A stretch of 13,722 nt of DNA from UBA5336 sp964506685 (GTDB lineage Bacteria; Pseudomonadota; Alphaproteobacteria; Caulobacterales; Hyphomonadaceae), in NCBI GenBank assembly GCA_964506685.1, contig CAZDMQ010000082.1, positions 1-13,722 of the forward strand, in the 5' to 3' direction. The notes beneath the pieces were generated by a model. The model was not told the DNA's origin. It searched no databases and saw only the letters and a program-made list of their open reading frames with translations. Shown piece by piece: positions 7,823 through 13,722 of this stretch (position 1 is the stretch's first letter; each line of letters starts with the position of its first letter). A program made the translations under genes and the position numbers.

Positions 7823-8467
7823 TCATGGCGCATTGCGCTGTGAGGGGTCCTTGTCGAAGGCCGTCGTGAGATCAGCATCGCCTTCAGTGCGCTGCCGCCG
7901 GGCCGCCTGAGCCCACCATCCCAGCTGCAAGAGCGTGCGCCCGACATAGCCGTCCCAGCGATCAGGCTCGCTCGCCCAGGTGCCGTCTTCATTCAGGGCC
8001 TCCTGAGCCTTCGGTATATGCACCATAGCCGAGACCGGCAGGCAGCCAAGCTCGGACAGGAAGGTGCGCATGCCCACGGCTGCGCGTGCGCCGCCCCACT
8101 GGCCGGCGGAATAGGTGACAATCGCACTCGGTTTGAACGCAAACAGCGAGGCGCCGAAATGATTGAGCAGATGGGCCAGCGCCGGGCTCATGGAATGGTT
8201 GTATTCCGGACTGACCATGACATAGCCATCCGCCGCTGAAATCGCCTGCGCCATATCATCCAGAATGCCAGGCGCCTTGTCCCTGGCATAGGAAAAATGC
8301 GGCTTGAAAGGCCCGCCAAGATCGAAATCCAGTGGATCAATCAGGGCGGCGTCATGATCCCTTTCACGCACCAGACGCTGGCACATAAGGGCCACGCGCG
8401 CGCCCAGTCTTTCGGGCCGCGGCGGCGTGGTGGTTCGCACCGAACCGAGAAAGACGAGGAGGTTCAT
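7823..8467 (-). CDS. NADPH-dependent FMN reductase family protein
   Basis: A 214-residue flavodoxin-fold oxidoreductase of the NADPH-dependent FMN reductase (ArsH/SsuE/ChrR-like) superfamily, expected to be cytosolic and to transfer electrons from NAD(P)H to bound FMN or a quinone. Seen in sequence: the N-terminal strand NLLVFLGSVR (2-11) with the phosphate-binding GSxR turn, and MVSPEYNHSMSPALAHLLNHF (about 83-103), the diagnostic PEYN-S loop and following helix. A glycine-rich AGQWGGARAAVGMR segment lies near 120-133. The C-terminal 30 residues are charged and low in conservation. It starts 112 bases after the thiolase stop on the same strand, so cotranscription is possible but not tight. 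It faces the depolymerase tail to tail across 80 bases. The physiological substrate is not evident. Confidence 0.9.
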   Translation of the reverse strand: MNLLVFLGSVRTTTPPRPERLGARVALMCQRLVRERDHDAALIDPLDFDLGGPFKPHFSYARDKAPGILDDMAQAISAADGYVMVSPEYNHSMSPALAHLLNHFGASLFAFKPSAIVTYSAGQWGGARAAVGMRTFLSELGCLPVSAMVHIPKAQEALNEDGTWASEPDRWDGYVGRTLLQLGWWAQAARRQRTEGDADLTTAFDKDPSQRNAP

Positions 8468-8579
8468 GAGGGCGGCCTTTCGTTTGAACGGGGCAAGATG
8501 GGCTTCGGCGCCGTAGTATCAGATCGGCAACGCTGCGAAACCGAACACCCATCGCCTTGTGCGCAACACGGCCTCCTCC

Positions 8580-9767
8580 TCAATCCAGAGTCTCGAGTGC
8601 CAGCGCGATACCCTGACCGCCGCCGATGCAGAGCGTGACGATCCCGCGCCGCAGCCCGTCGCGGCCCATCGAATGGATCAGGCGCGTGGTCAGGATCGCG
8701 CCGGTCGCGCCAATCGGATGGCCATGGGCGATGGCGCCGCCCTCGACATTCACGATATCCTCGGGCAGGCCAAGTTCGCGGTGCACCGCGATCGCAATGG
8801 CAGCGAAGGCCTCGTTGATTTCGATCCGTTCGATGTCGCCGGCTTTCCAGCCCGCGCGGGCGAGCGCCTGGCGCACCGCCGGCACCGGGCCGATGCCGAA
8901 CAGACCCGGCTCTACCGCGCCAACCCCGAAGGAGACAATCCGCGCGGCAGGCTCCAGCCCATGGGTCTCGGCGAAGGTTCGGCTTGCAACAATCATCGCG
9001 GCCGCGCCGCTGTTCAGCCCGGGCGCATTGCCTGCGGTGATCGTGCCATCCTTGCGGAAGGCCGGCCGCAGCTTCGCCAGCGATGCAGTCGTGGTATCTG
9101 GGCGGTTGTGCTCGTCACGGGCGAAGGCCTCCTCGCCCTTGCGGTCCTTGACCATGACGGGCGTGATTTCTGCGTCGAAACGGCCCGCAGCCTGGGCCTG
9201 TGAGAAAAGCTGTTGCGAGCGCGCGGCAAAGGCGTCCTGCGCCTCGCGCGAGACACCGTATTTCGCGGCAAGGTCTTCGGTGTGCCAGCCCGAATGCTGC
9301 CCCGAAAAGGCGTCGTTCAACCCGTCGGTCAGCACCGCGTCCAACACTTCGCCCGGCCCTAGCCGGTGGCCCCAGCGCCCGCTTGGCAACAGATACGGTG
9401 CCGCGTCCATGTTCTCCATCCCGCCAGCGATCATGGCGTCGGACAGGCCCAGCATCACCTCCTGCATGGCGCAAGCCACCGCCTGCGCGCCCGATCCGCA
9501 GACGCGGTTGACAGTCATCGCCGGCACCTCGACCGGCACGCCGCCATTGATGGCAGCCTGTCGGGCCGGGTTCATGCGCGTGCCGGCCTGAATGACATTG
9601 CCCATGATGACGCCGCCCAGCTTCGCCGGATCAAGGCCCGAACGCTCGAGCACCGCCTGGATAGCTACCGCGCCAAGTTCCGGCGCGGGCGTTGACTTGA
9701 GCGAGCCCCCATAGGTGCCAATGGCGGTGCGCACGGGAGCGCAGATGACAATATCATTTTCGGCCAT
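8580..9767 (-). CDS. Acetyl-CoA acetyltransferase (thiolase)
   Basis: This enzyme condenses two acetyl-CoA to acetoacetyl-CoA or, in reverse, cleaves acetoacetyl-CoA. It is a cytosolic enzyme of PHB synthesis or breakdown and of ketone metabolism. It has the normal length of 395 residues and a complete active site: nucleophile Cys90 in NRVCGSGAQAV, the NEAFA motif at 318-322, His350 in GHPIGATGA, and Cys380 in LCIGGGQG. Two family positions vary: GLNSGAAA rather than GxNDGAAA near 250-257, and VNVEGGAIAHGHP rather than VNVNGGAIALGHP; similar variants occur in functional thiolases. The start is supported by AAAGGA at 9775-9780, 7 bases away. An Fnr-like box stands 53 bases upstream. Biosynthetic and degradative thiolases cannot be separated by sequence alone; the nearby PHB depolymerase favours a PHB or acetoacetyl-CoA role. 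No phaB or phaC is visible. Confidence 0.93.
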   Translation of the reverse strand: MAENDIVICAPVRTAIGTYGGSLKSTPAPELGAVAIQAVLERSGLDPAKLGGVIMGNVIQAGTRMNPARQAAINGGVPVEVPAMTVNRVCGSGAQAVACAMQEVMLGLSDAMIAGGMENMDAAPYLLPSGRWGHRLGPGEVLDAVLTDGLNDAFSGQHSGWHTEDLAAKYGVSREAQDAFAARSQQLFSQAQAAGRFDAEITPVMVKDRKGEEAFARDEHNRPDTTTASLAKLRPAFRKDGTITAGNAPGLNSGAAAMIVASRTFAETHGLEPAARIVSFGVGAVEPGLFGIGPVPAVRQALARAGWKAGDIERIEINEAFAAIAIAVHRELGLPEDIVNVEGGAIAHGHPIGATGAILTTRLIHSMGRDGLRRGIVTLCIGGGQGIALALETLD

Positions 9768-9819
9768 GTCGAATTCCTTTCAGTTTTCCTGACAAAAGCG
9801 ATCGCAGCGCGACTGCGCC

Positions 9820-9833
9820 ATGATCGAAATCAA
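9820..9833. promoter_or_regulatory. Fnr-like operator upstream of the thiolase gene
   Basis: ATGATCGAAATCAA matches the classical Fnr consensus TTGAT-N4-ATCAA at all but the first base; TGAT-N4-ATCA is a perfect inverted repeat. Its centre is about 60 bases upstream of the thiolase start (minus strand), which would place a class II transcription start near 9785 and leave a short leader containing the AAAGGA ribosome site. It is about 150 bases upstream of atpD, too far for direct class II activation of that operon. Confidence 0.5.
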
Positions 9834-9911
9834 ACTGCGGTGGGCCGTTCGGGTGCAGAGGCGAGCGTCGTTGCGAGGCCATCGTCGTGTCGTTCGATCT
9901 GCCCAGCGGCA

Positions 9912-9925
9912 TTAACCAGGATCAA
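9912..9925. promoter_or_regulatory. Fnr/FixK-like operator upstream of atpD
   Basis: TTAACCAGGATCAA matches TTGA-N6-TCAA with one substitution in the left arm. Its centre lies about 62 bases upstream of the atpD start, which would put a class II transcription start near 9960, just ahead of the GGAGG ribosome site at 9970-9974. The GAGATT at 9945-9950 sits where a -10 element would be but is a poor match. The site overlaps a longer inverted repeat at 9913-9939 (separate entry), so another regulator may act here. Confidence 0.4.
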
Positions 9926-9939
9926 GGTCACTCTGGTTA
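9913..9939. repeat. Inverted repeat TAACCAG-N13-CTGGTTA in the atpD promoter region
   Basis: Two perfect 7-base arms (9913-9919 and 9933-9939) surround a 13-base spacer. Inside and overlapping the right arm, GGTCAC (9926) and GGTTAC (9935) also form a GGTYAC direct repeat with a 9-base period. The arrangement ends about 40 bases before the atpD start. It could be an operator for a dimeric regulator or an mRNA hairpin; there is no following T-run, so it is not an intrinsic terminator. Confidence 0.4.
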
Positions 9940-9980
9940 CCTCGAGATTAGGTTGGCAGCATAAGGGGCGGAGGTGACAC

Positions 9981-11381
9981 ATGCTGGTGCAGGACAAGAC
10001 CTTGGGTCATATCGTTGCCATCGAGGGCGGCATCGCCGATATCCGTTTCGAGCACGGCCTGCCGATGATCACATCGCGACTCGTCACGCTCAGCGATCCG
10101 GAAATCACGATCGAGGTGGCCAGCCTGCCCGCCCATGACATCGCGCGGGGGCTGGTCATGAACCCGACAGGCGACCTGCGGCTGGGGCTTGAGGTGCGCG
10201 ACACCGGGGGCCCCATTGAGGTGCCGGTCGGGGACGCGGTACTCGGGCGGATGTTCAACCTGTTCGGCGAGACCATCGACGCAGGGGAGCCACTGGAGAG
10301 CGTCGCCCGCCGACCCATCCTGCGCGATCCGGTGCCACTTTCGGAGCGCCGGGTCGAAGGCGATATCTTCGAGACCGGGATCAAGGCGATTGACCTGCTC
10401 AGTCCGCTGGAACGCGGCGGCAAGGCAGGGCTCTTTGGCGGGGCGGGCGTTGGCAAGACCGTTCTGATCACCGAGATGATCCACAACATGGTTGCCGAAT
10501 ACGAAGGGGTCTGTCTGTTCTGCGGGATCGGGGAACGCTCGCGCGAGGCCGAGGAGCTTTACCGCGAGATGGGTGAGGCCGGGGTTCTGAACAACACGGT
10601 GATGGTGTTCGGCCAGATGAACGAAAGCCCCGGCGTGCGCTTTCGCGTGGGTCATGCCGCGCTGACCATGGCCGAGCATTTCCGTGACGAGGAGCGTCGC
10701 GATGTGCTGGTGCTGATCGACAACATCTTTCGCTTCGTTCAGGCTGGAGCTGAGGTGTCCGGGCTTTTGGGGCGGATGCCAAGCCGGGTGGGATATCAAC
10801 CGACGCTCGGCACCGAACTGGCCGAACTTGAAGAGCGGATCTGTTCGACCGATAATGGTGCCATGACATCGATACAGGCGGTTTACGTGCCTGCCGACGA
10901 TTTCACCGACCCGGCCGCAACGCACACCTTCTCGCATCTGTCGGCCTCGATCGTGCTGTCTCGCAAGAAGGCCTCCGAAGGTCTGTACCCTGCCATCGAC
11001 CCGCTGCAATCGTTTTCACGCATGCTCACGCCCAGCACGGTCAGCGCAGAACATTACCGCGTGGCGCGAGCCGTGCGCAACACGCTGGCAGAATATCAGG
11101 ACCTCAAGGATATTATTGCGATGCTCGGGCTTGAGGAGCTCTCGGAACGGGATCGGGCCACCGTGCGGCAGGCGCGCCAGCTTGAGCGTTTTCTGACGCA
11201 GCCCTTCTTTACCACAGAGGCGATGACCGGGACCAAGGGCGTCCTTGTCGCGCTGGAAGACACAGTGAAAAGCTGCGCGCGCATTCTCGACGGCGAATTC
11301 GGCGATCGCGACGAGGCCGATTTCTACATGATCGGTACGGTGGACGAGCTCAAGCCAAAGGTGGGCACGGGTGGAGCTTAA
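9981..11381 (+). CDS. atpD: N-ATPase (alternative F-type ATPase) beta subunit
   Basis: Catalytic beta subunit of the F1 head, where ATP is hydrolysed or made. The 466 residues contain Walker A GGAGVGKT at 153-160, the catalytic glutamate E185 in GERSRE, Walker B VLVLIDN with D247, and the catch loop reading GLEELSERD in place of the usual DELSEED. Position as first gene, directly followed by an epsilon gene and then small atpQ/atpR membrane genes, is the signature of the laterally spread N-ATPase operon (published order atpDCQRBEFAG) rather than of the housekeeping operon (atpHAGDC). The start has a strong GGAGG at 9970-9974, 6 bases upstream. The last bases overlap the epsilon start by 11 bases. 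N-ATPases are thought to pump Na+ out at the expense of ATP; the ion-binding c subunit is beyond the window, so Na+ versus H+ cannot be decided here. Confidence 0.96.
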   Translation: MLVQDKTLGHIVAIEGGIADIRFEHGLPMITSRLVTLSDPEITIEVASLPAHDIARGLVMNPTGDLRLGLEVRDTGGPIEVPVGDAVLGRMFNLFGETIDAGEPLESVARRPILRDPVPLSERRVEGDIFETGIKAIDLLSPLERGGKAGLFGGAGVGKTVLITEMIHNMVAEYEGVCLFCGIGERSREAEELYREMGEAGVLNNTVMVFGQMNESPGVRFRVGHAALTMAEHFRDEERRDVLVLIDNIFRFVQAGAEVSGLLGRMPSRVGYQPTLGTELAELEERICSTDNGAMTSIQAVYVPADDFTDPAATHTFSHLSASIVLSRKKASEGLYPAIDPLQSFSRMLTPSTVSAEHYRVARAVRNTLAEYQDLKDIIAMLGLEELSERDRATVRQARQLERFLTQPFFTTEAMTGTKGVLVALEDTVKSCARILDGEFGDRDEADFYMIGTVDELKPKVGTGGA

Positions 11382-11763
11382 CATTATCACTCCGGAACGT
11401 GTCACCCGGCATGACGATGTGCGCCGGATCGTGGCAGAGGCGCCGGACGGTTTTTTCGGAATCCTGCCACGGCACGTGGACCACGTCACGCAGCTGGTCG
11501 CCGGGATCCTGGTGTTTGAAACCGCTGATGGCTTGGAACGCTTCGTGGGAGTGAATGCCGGAACATTGGTGAAAGCGGGGCCGACGGTGATGGTGGCCGT
11601 TCGCGACGCGATCGAAAGCGACGACCTCGGACACCTGCGAGAGCGCGTCGAGGTCGAATTCCGTCAGCACACCGAAGAGGAGCGCGAAGCGCGCTCCGCG
11701 CTGGCGCGGCTCGAGGCGCATATGATCCGCAGTTTCCGCGAATTGCAGGGAGTGGATCAGTGA
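11371..11763 (+). CDS. atpC: N-ATPase epsilon subunit
   Basis: A 130-residue epsilon subunit of the central stalk, coupling and regulating rotation between F1 and the membrane ring. It starts with the usual beta-sandwich sequence (MELNIITPERVTRHDDVRRI, then EAPDGFFGILPRHVDHVTQL), where the G-x-F-G-I-L-P-x-H segment is diagnostic. The C-terminal part (about 85-125) is a charged helical hairpin rich in R and E. The start is GTG at 11371, inside the end of atpD; no ATG fits the conserved N-terminus. Its stop overlaps the next gene's start as GTGA, indicating translational coupling. Confidence 0.93.
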   Translation: MELNIITPERVTRHDDVRRIVAEAPDGFFGILPRHVDHVTQLVAGILVFETADGLERFVGVNAGTLVKAGPTVMVAVRDAIESDDLGHLRERVEVEFRQHTEEEREARSALARLEAHMIRSFRELQGVDQ

Positions 11764-12047
11764 CGCAAGAGACCGAGGACGAGACCGAGACCATCACGCG
11801 CAAGGCCACCCGCATGCAGCAGGCCCGAAAACGCCGCAGGGAAAGCCCCTGGTTCGGGCTGGGCATGTTCGGACTTGTCGGGTGGGCCGTGGCCGTGCCG
11901 ATCATCGCGGGAATCGCCTTGGGCCGCTGGATCGACGCACGCTGGCCCGATGACACATCCTGGACCCTCGCGCTGCTGCTGGCCGGCACATTTTTGGGCG
12001 TGCTGAACGCGTGGTACTGGGTGCAACGCGAGGGGCGCGATGACTGA
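11760..12047 (+). CDS. atpQ: N-ATPase AtpQ (AtpI-like) membrane subunit
   Basis: A 95-residue membrane protein: a charged N-terminus (about 1-29, rich in E, T, R and K), then two hydrophobic helices. The first is GMFGLVGWAVAVPIIAGIALGRWID (about 35-59) and the second WTLALLLAGTFLGVLNAWYWV (about 68-88). The G-x-x-x-G-x-W-I/L-D stretch between them is typical of AtpI/AtpZ-like proteins, which in N-ATPase operons are called AtpQ. AtpI-like proteins help assemble the c ring and may take part in Mg2+ handling in other systems; whether that applies here is inference. It begins with GTG overlapping the atpC stop by 4 bases and overlaps the antiporter start by 8 bases. Confidence 0.85.
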   Translation: MTQETEDETETITRKATRMQQARKRRRESPWFGLGMFGLVGWAVAVPIIAGIALGRWIDARWPDDTSWTLALLLAGTFLGVLNAWYWVQREGRDD

Positions 12048-13266
12048 GTCTGCCGATCAATTTGCAACGATGCTCATGCTCATGGGCCTTGTGAGCCTGC
12101 TGGCGGTTCCGATTCGCGCGGTGTTCAGCCGTGTCTTCATGCCGGACATGATCGGCTTCATCCTGTTGGGGGCCGCCCTGTCGATAGGCTCTGCCCTGAC
12201 CGGGCTCGCGGGGAACACGCTGAGCGAACAGGTGCCGTTGCTTGCCAGGATCGGCATCGTGGTGCTGTTGTTTCGGGTCGGACTGGAAAGCGATCTGGAC
12301 AAGCTGAAACACCAACTCGGGCGGGCGGCACTGATCTGGCTGCCGAACATGGCCATAGGCGGGGCGGCCGTTTTCGCGCTTGTGCTGTTCTGGCCGGGGC
12401 CGGGGCTTATCCCGGCGCTGTTTGCCGGTGTCGCGGCAAGTGCGACGAGCATTGGCGTTACAACCGCTGTCTGGGAAGACGCAGGCGTACTCAACAGTGA
12501 TACAGGGGCGCTATTGCTGGATGCGGCGGAACTGGACGACGTGTCCGCTGTGGTGCTGCTCAGCGTGCTCTTCGCCGTGGGGCCGCTTCTTAACCAGCCG
12601 GAGGGGACTGCTGCAATCCTCGCCCCGGCGCTGAAAGCAGGGGCGATACAGGTGTTGCTGATGGTCGTGTTCAGCATCGGCTGTTACCTGTTCTCGCGCT
12701 GGCTGGAAAAGCCGTTTTCTGACGGTTTCGAAAAAATCTCGCCGCAGCATGGACCGATTGTTTTCGCGACCGGTGCGGTTTTCATGATCGCCGCGACAGC
12801 CGAGTTCATGGGGCTTTCGATGGCCATTGGCGCGCTGTTTGCCGGGCTGGCCTTCAGCCGCGACCCTGCGGAACGCAATATCGACGACGCGTTCGAGATC
12901 CTGCTGACGGTTTTCGGACCGTTCTTTTTCGTGGCCATAGGGCTTTCGGTGGATGCAAGCTTGCTAGGTGGGGCCATAGGACTTGCAGCTGCGCTGTCCG
13001 GTATGGCGTTGCTTGGCAAGATTTTGGGGGCGGGTCTTCCGGCGTCCGTCATGCTCGGGTGGCGGCGGGGCGCGCTGATCGGTGTCAGCATGGTGCCGCG
13101 CGCAGAGATTTTTCTGCTGATCATGCTGTTCGGGTTGGCGCTTGGTCCCTGGGCCGTGCCACAGGTCCTTTACACCGCAGCCGTTCTGACAAGCCTCTTT
13201 ACCTGCATGATCGCTCCGGCGGCTGTCGGTATAATGTTGCGCAGCGGGCGAAAGGAAGCGGCATGA
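12040..13266 (+). CDS. CPA2-family cation/proton antiporter embedded in the N-ATPase operon
   Basis: A 408-residue membrane transporter with about 11-12 hydrophobic helices and no soluble C-terminal domain. It is a Kef/NapA-like (CPA2) monovalent cation/proton antiporter core. Recognisable landmarks are FMPDMIGFILLGAALS (33-48), the helix-break region AGVAASATSIGVT (129-141), the ion-binding pair D166-D167 in AAELDDVSAVVLL, FFFVAIGLSVD (295-305), and MVPRAEIFLLI (351-361), which corresponds to the P-R-G/A-E motif. The DD pair is usual for electrogenic members, whereas KefB/C carry QD and also TrkA-N (RCK) domains, absent here. The ion (Na+, K+ or Li+) cannot be settled from sequence. The gene lies exactly between atpQ and atpR, overlapping by 8 and 4 bases, so it is translated as part of the ATPase operon; this gene is not in the canonical atpDCQRBEFAG order. 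Confidence 0.92.
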   Translation: MTESADQFATMLMLMGLVSLLAVPIRAVFSRVFMPDMIGFILLGAALSIGSALTGLAGNTLSEQVPLLARIGIVVLLFRVGLESDLDKLKHQLGRAALIWLPNMAIGGAAVFALVLFWPGPGLIPALFAGVAASATSIGVTTAVWEDAGVLNSDTGALLLDAAELDDVSAVVLLSVLFAVGPLLNQPEGTAAILAPALKAGAIQVLLMVVFSIGCYLFSRWLEKPFSDGFEKISPQHGPIVFATGAVFMIAATAEFMGLSMAIGALFAGLAFSRDPAERNIDDAFEILLTVFGPFFFVAIGLSVDASLLGGAIGLAAALSGMALLGKILGAGLPASVMLGWRRGALIGVSMVPRAEIFLLIMLFGLALGPWAVPQVLYTAAVLTSLFTCMIAPAAVGIMLRSGRKEAA

Positions 13267-13547
13267 CGGTAGGCCTCGCAATATTTGCCGGAGCCGCATT
13301 CGGCCTGTTCTACATGGGCGCGCTGTGGGGCGCGGTGCGCATCCTGACATCGGGGCAGAGTGTCTGGCTGTTCGCGGCAATGGCGCTGCTTCGGGCGGGT
13401 TTGCTTGTGGGCGCGCTGTGGCTGGCTGTCCGGGTCGGCGCAACAGCTGCGGACTTTGCGTTTGCGCTGCTGGGGTTCATCGCCATTCGACTGCTCGCCA
13501 CGCGTCTGGCAAAGGCCGCGGGACCCGAAAGCGCATCATGGAAATAA
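13263..13547 (+). CDS. atpR: N-ATPase AtpR membrane subunit
   Basis: A 94-residue, three-helix membrane protein: helices near 3-26, 34-57 and 62-81. The middle helix holds a buried arginine, R44, in AMALLRAGLLVGAL; a conserved arginine in this helix is characteristic of AtpR and has been proposed to interact with the c-subunit glutamate during ring assembly. It is present only in N-ATPase operons, which makes it the best marker in the window for this ATPase type. I chose the ATG at 13263, which overlaps the antiporter stop by 4 bases (ATGA), over a longer in-frame reading from 13059, because the added residues would be a polar peptide lying wholly inside the antiporter gene. Its end overlaps the atpB start by 10 bases. 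Confidence 0.88.
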   Translation: MTVGLAIFAGAAFGLFYMGALWGAVRILTSGQSVWLFAAMALLRAGLLVGALWLAVRVGATAADFAFALLGFIAIRLLATRLAKAAGPESASWK

Positions 13548-13722
13548 GTCCCGACAGCTGGATCCTTTACGAATGGCAGGGGCTGCGGCTCAATGCCACG
13601 ATCGTGTTCACCTGGGTGGTCATGGCGCTGCTGGTATTCTTGTCATGGATCATCACTGCGCGGCTGAGCGAGGGCGAGACCGTGTCGCGCTGGCAGGTCA
13701 TGCTGGAGGTCGTGGTCACCAC
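13538..13722 (+). CDS. atpB: N-ATPase subunit a, N-terminal fragment
   Basis: About 61 residues are visible before the right edge. They begin MEISPDSWILYEWQGLRLNA, followed by a membrane helix (about 20-42: ATIVFTWVVMALLVFLSW) and the polar loop ITARLSEGETVSRWQ. The short periplasm-side start with N-A-T-I-V-x-T-W, then one helix and a T-R-x-L-x-x-G loop, matches N-ATPase a subunits. The a subunit forms the ion half-channels next to the c ring; its essential arginine lies beyond the window. Position after atpR fits the order atpDCQRBEFAG. The start overlaps the atpR stop by 10 bases. Confidence 0.88.
   Translation, partial: MEISPDSWILYEWQGLRLNATIVFTWVVMALLVFLSWIITARLSEGETVSRWQVMLEVVVT

Noticed and set aside
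8483..8497. TTTGAACGGGGCAAG upstream of the FMN reductase as a possible Fnr-like box
   Set aside because: The arms are one base too close and the right arm lacks the T of TCAA; too weak to call.
8626..9591. Plus-strand open frame of 321 codons opposite the thiolase
   Set aside because: It is a shadow of the thiolase coding frame: low-complexity R, S, P and A content and no recognisable domain.
9948..11009. Minus-strand open frame of 353 codons opposite atpD
   Set aside because: It is antisense to the intact, strongly conserved beta subunit; the composition is a typical shadow and no motif was recognised.
13059..13547. Longer reading of AtpR with about 68 extra N-terminal residues
   Set aside because: The extension lies inside the antiporter gene in another frame and is polar and Arg-rich; the ATG at 13263 gives the normal AtpR length and a 4-base ATGA overlap.

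Overview
The window reads as a GC-rich alphaproteobacterial chromosome segment, probably from a marine or salt-tolerant member of the Rhodobacterales or a relative. This rests on protein style, dense overlapping operons, Fnr/FixK-type boxes and an N-ATPase operon, but no rRNA or other marker is present, so the taxonomy is inference. No tRNA, rRNA, CRISPR array, insertion sequence or integrase was seen. No gene-free stretch exceeds 300 bases; the longest are 6474-6716 and 9768-9980.

Layout. (1) Positions 1-4138, minus strand: a four-gene operon reading USP (universal stress protein) -> ABC ATPase -> large FtsX-type permease -> HlyD-like adaptor (cut by the window edge). It starts beside a strong Fnr/FixK-type palindrome at 4203-4218. 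(2) Positions 4311-4806, plus strand: a P-type cation ATPase whose middle is gone. About 135 N-terminal residues are joined out of frame to the last ~27 residues. (3) Positions 4917-6473, minus strand: an aminoglycoside-phosphotransferase-like/P-loop kinase fusion. It is divergent from (4) a short intracellular PHB-depolymerase-like protein at 6717-7742. (5) Positions 7823-9767, minus strand: an acetyl-CoA acetyltransferase followed by an NADPH-dependent FMN reductase. (6) Positions 9981-13722, plus strand: an N-ATPase operon (atpD, atpC, atpQ, [cation/proton antiporter], atpR, atpB...), every gene overlapping the next and running off the window.

How it fits together. The gene set (stress protein, polyester mobilisation, thiolase, flavin reductase, cation pumps, alternative ATPase) resembles an oxygen-limitation or energy-stress regulon. 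Sequences resembling Fnr/FixK/Dnr boxes stand ahead of most transcription units: one strong, two with one mismatch, one weak. PhaZ and thiolase could together turn stored polyhydroxybutyrate into acetyl-CoA. The N-ATPase would use ATP to export Na+ (or H+), and the embedded antiporter could exchange Na+ or K+ against H+ on the same membrane.

The most notable observation is the CPA2-type antiporter gene placed between atpQ and atpR, with 8-base and 4-base overlaps to its neighbours. The next is the cleanly collapsed P-type ATPase.
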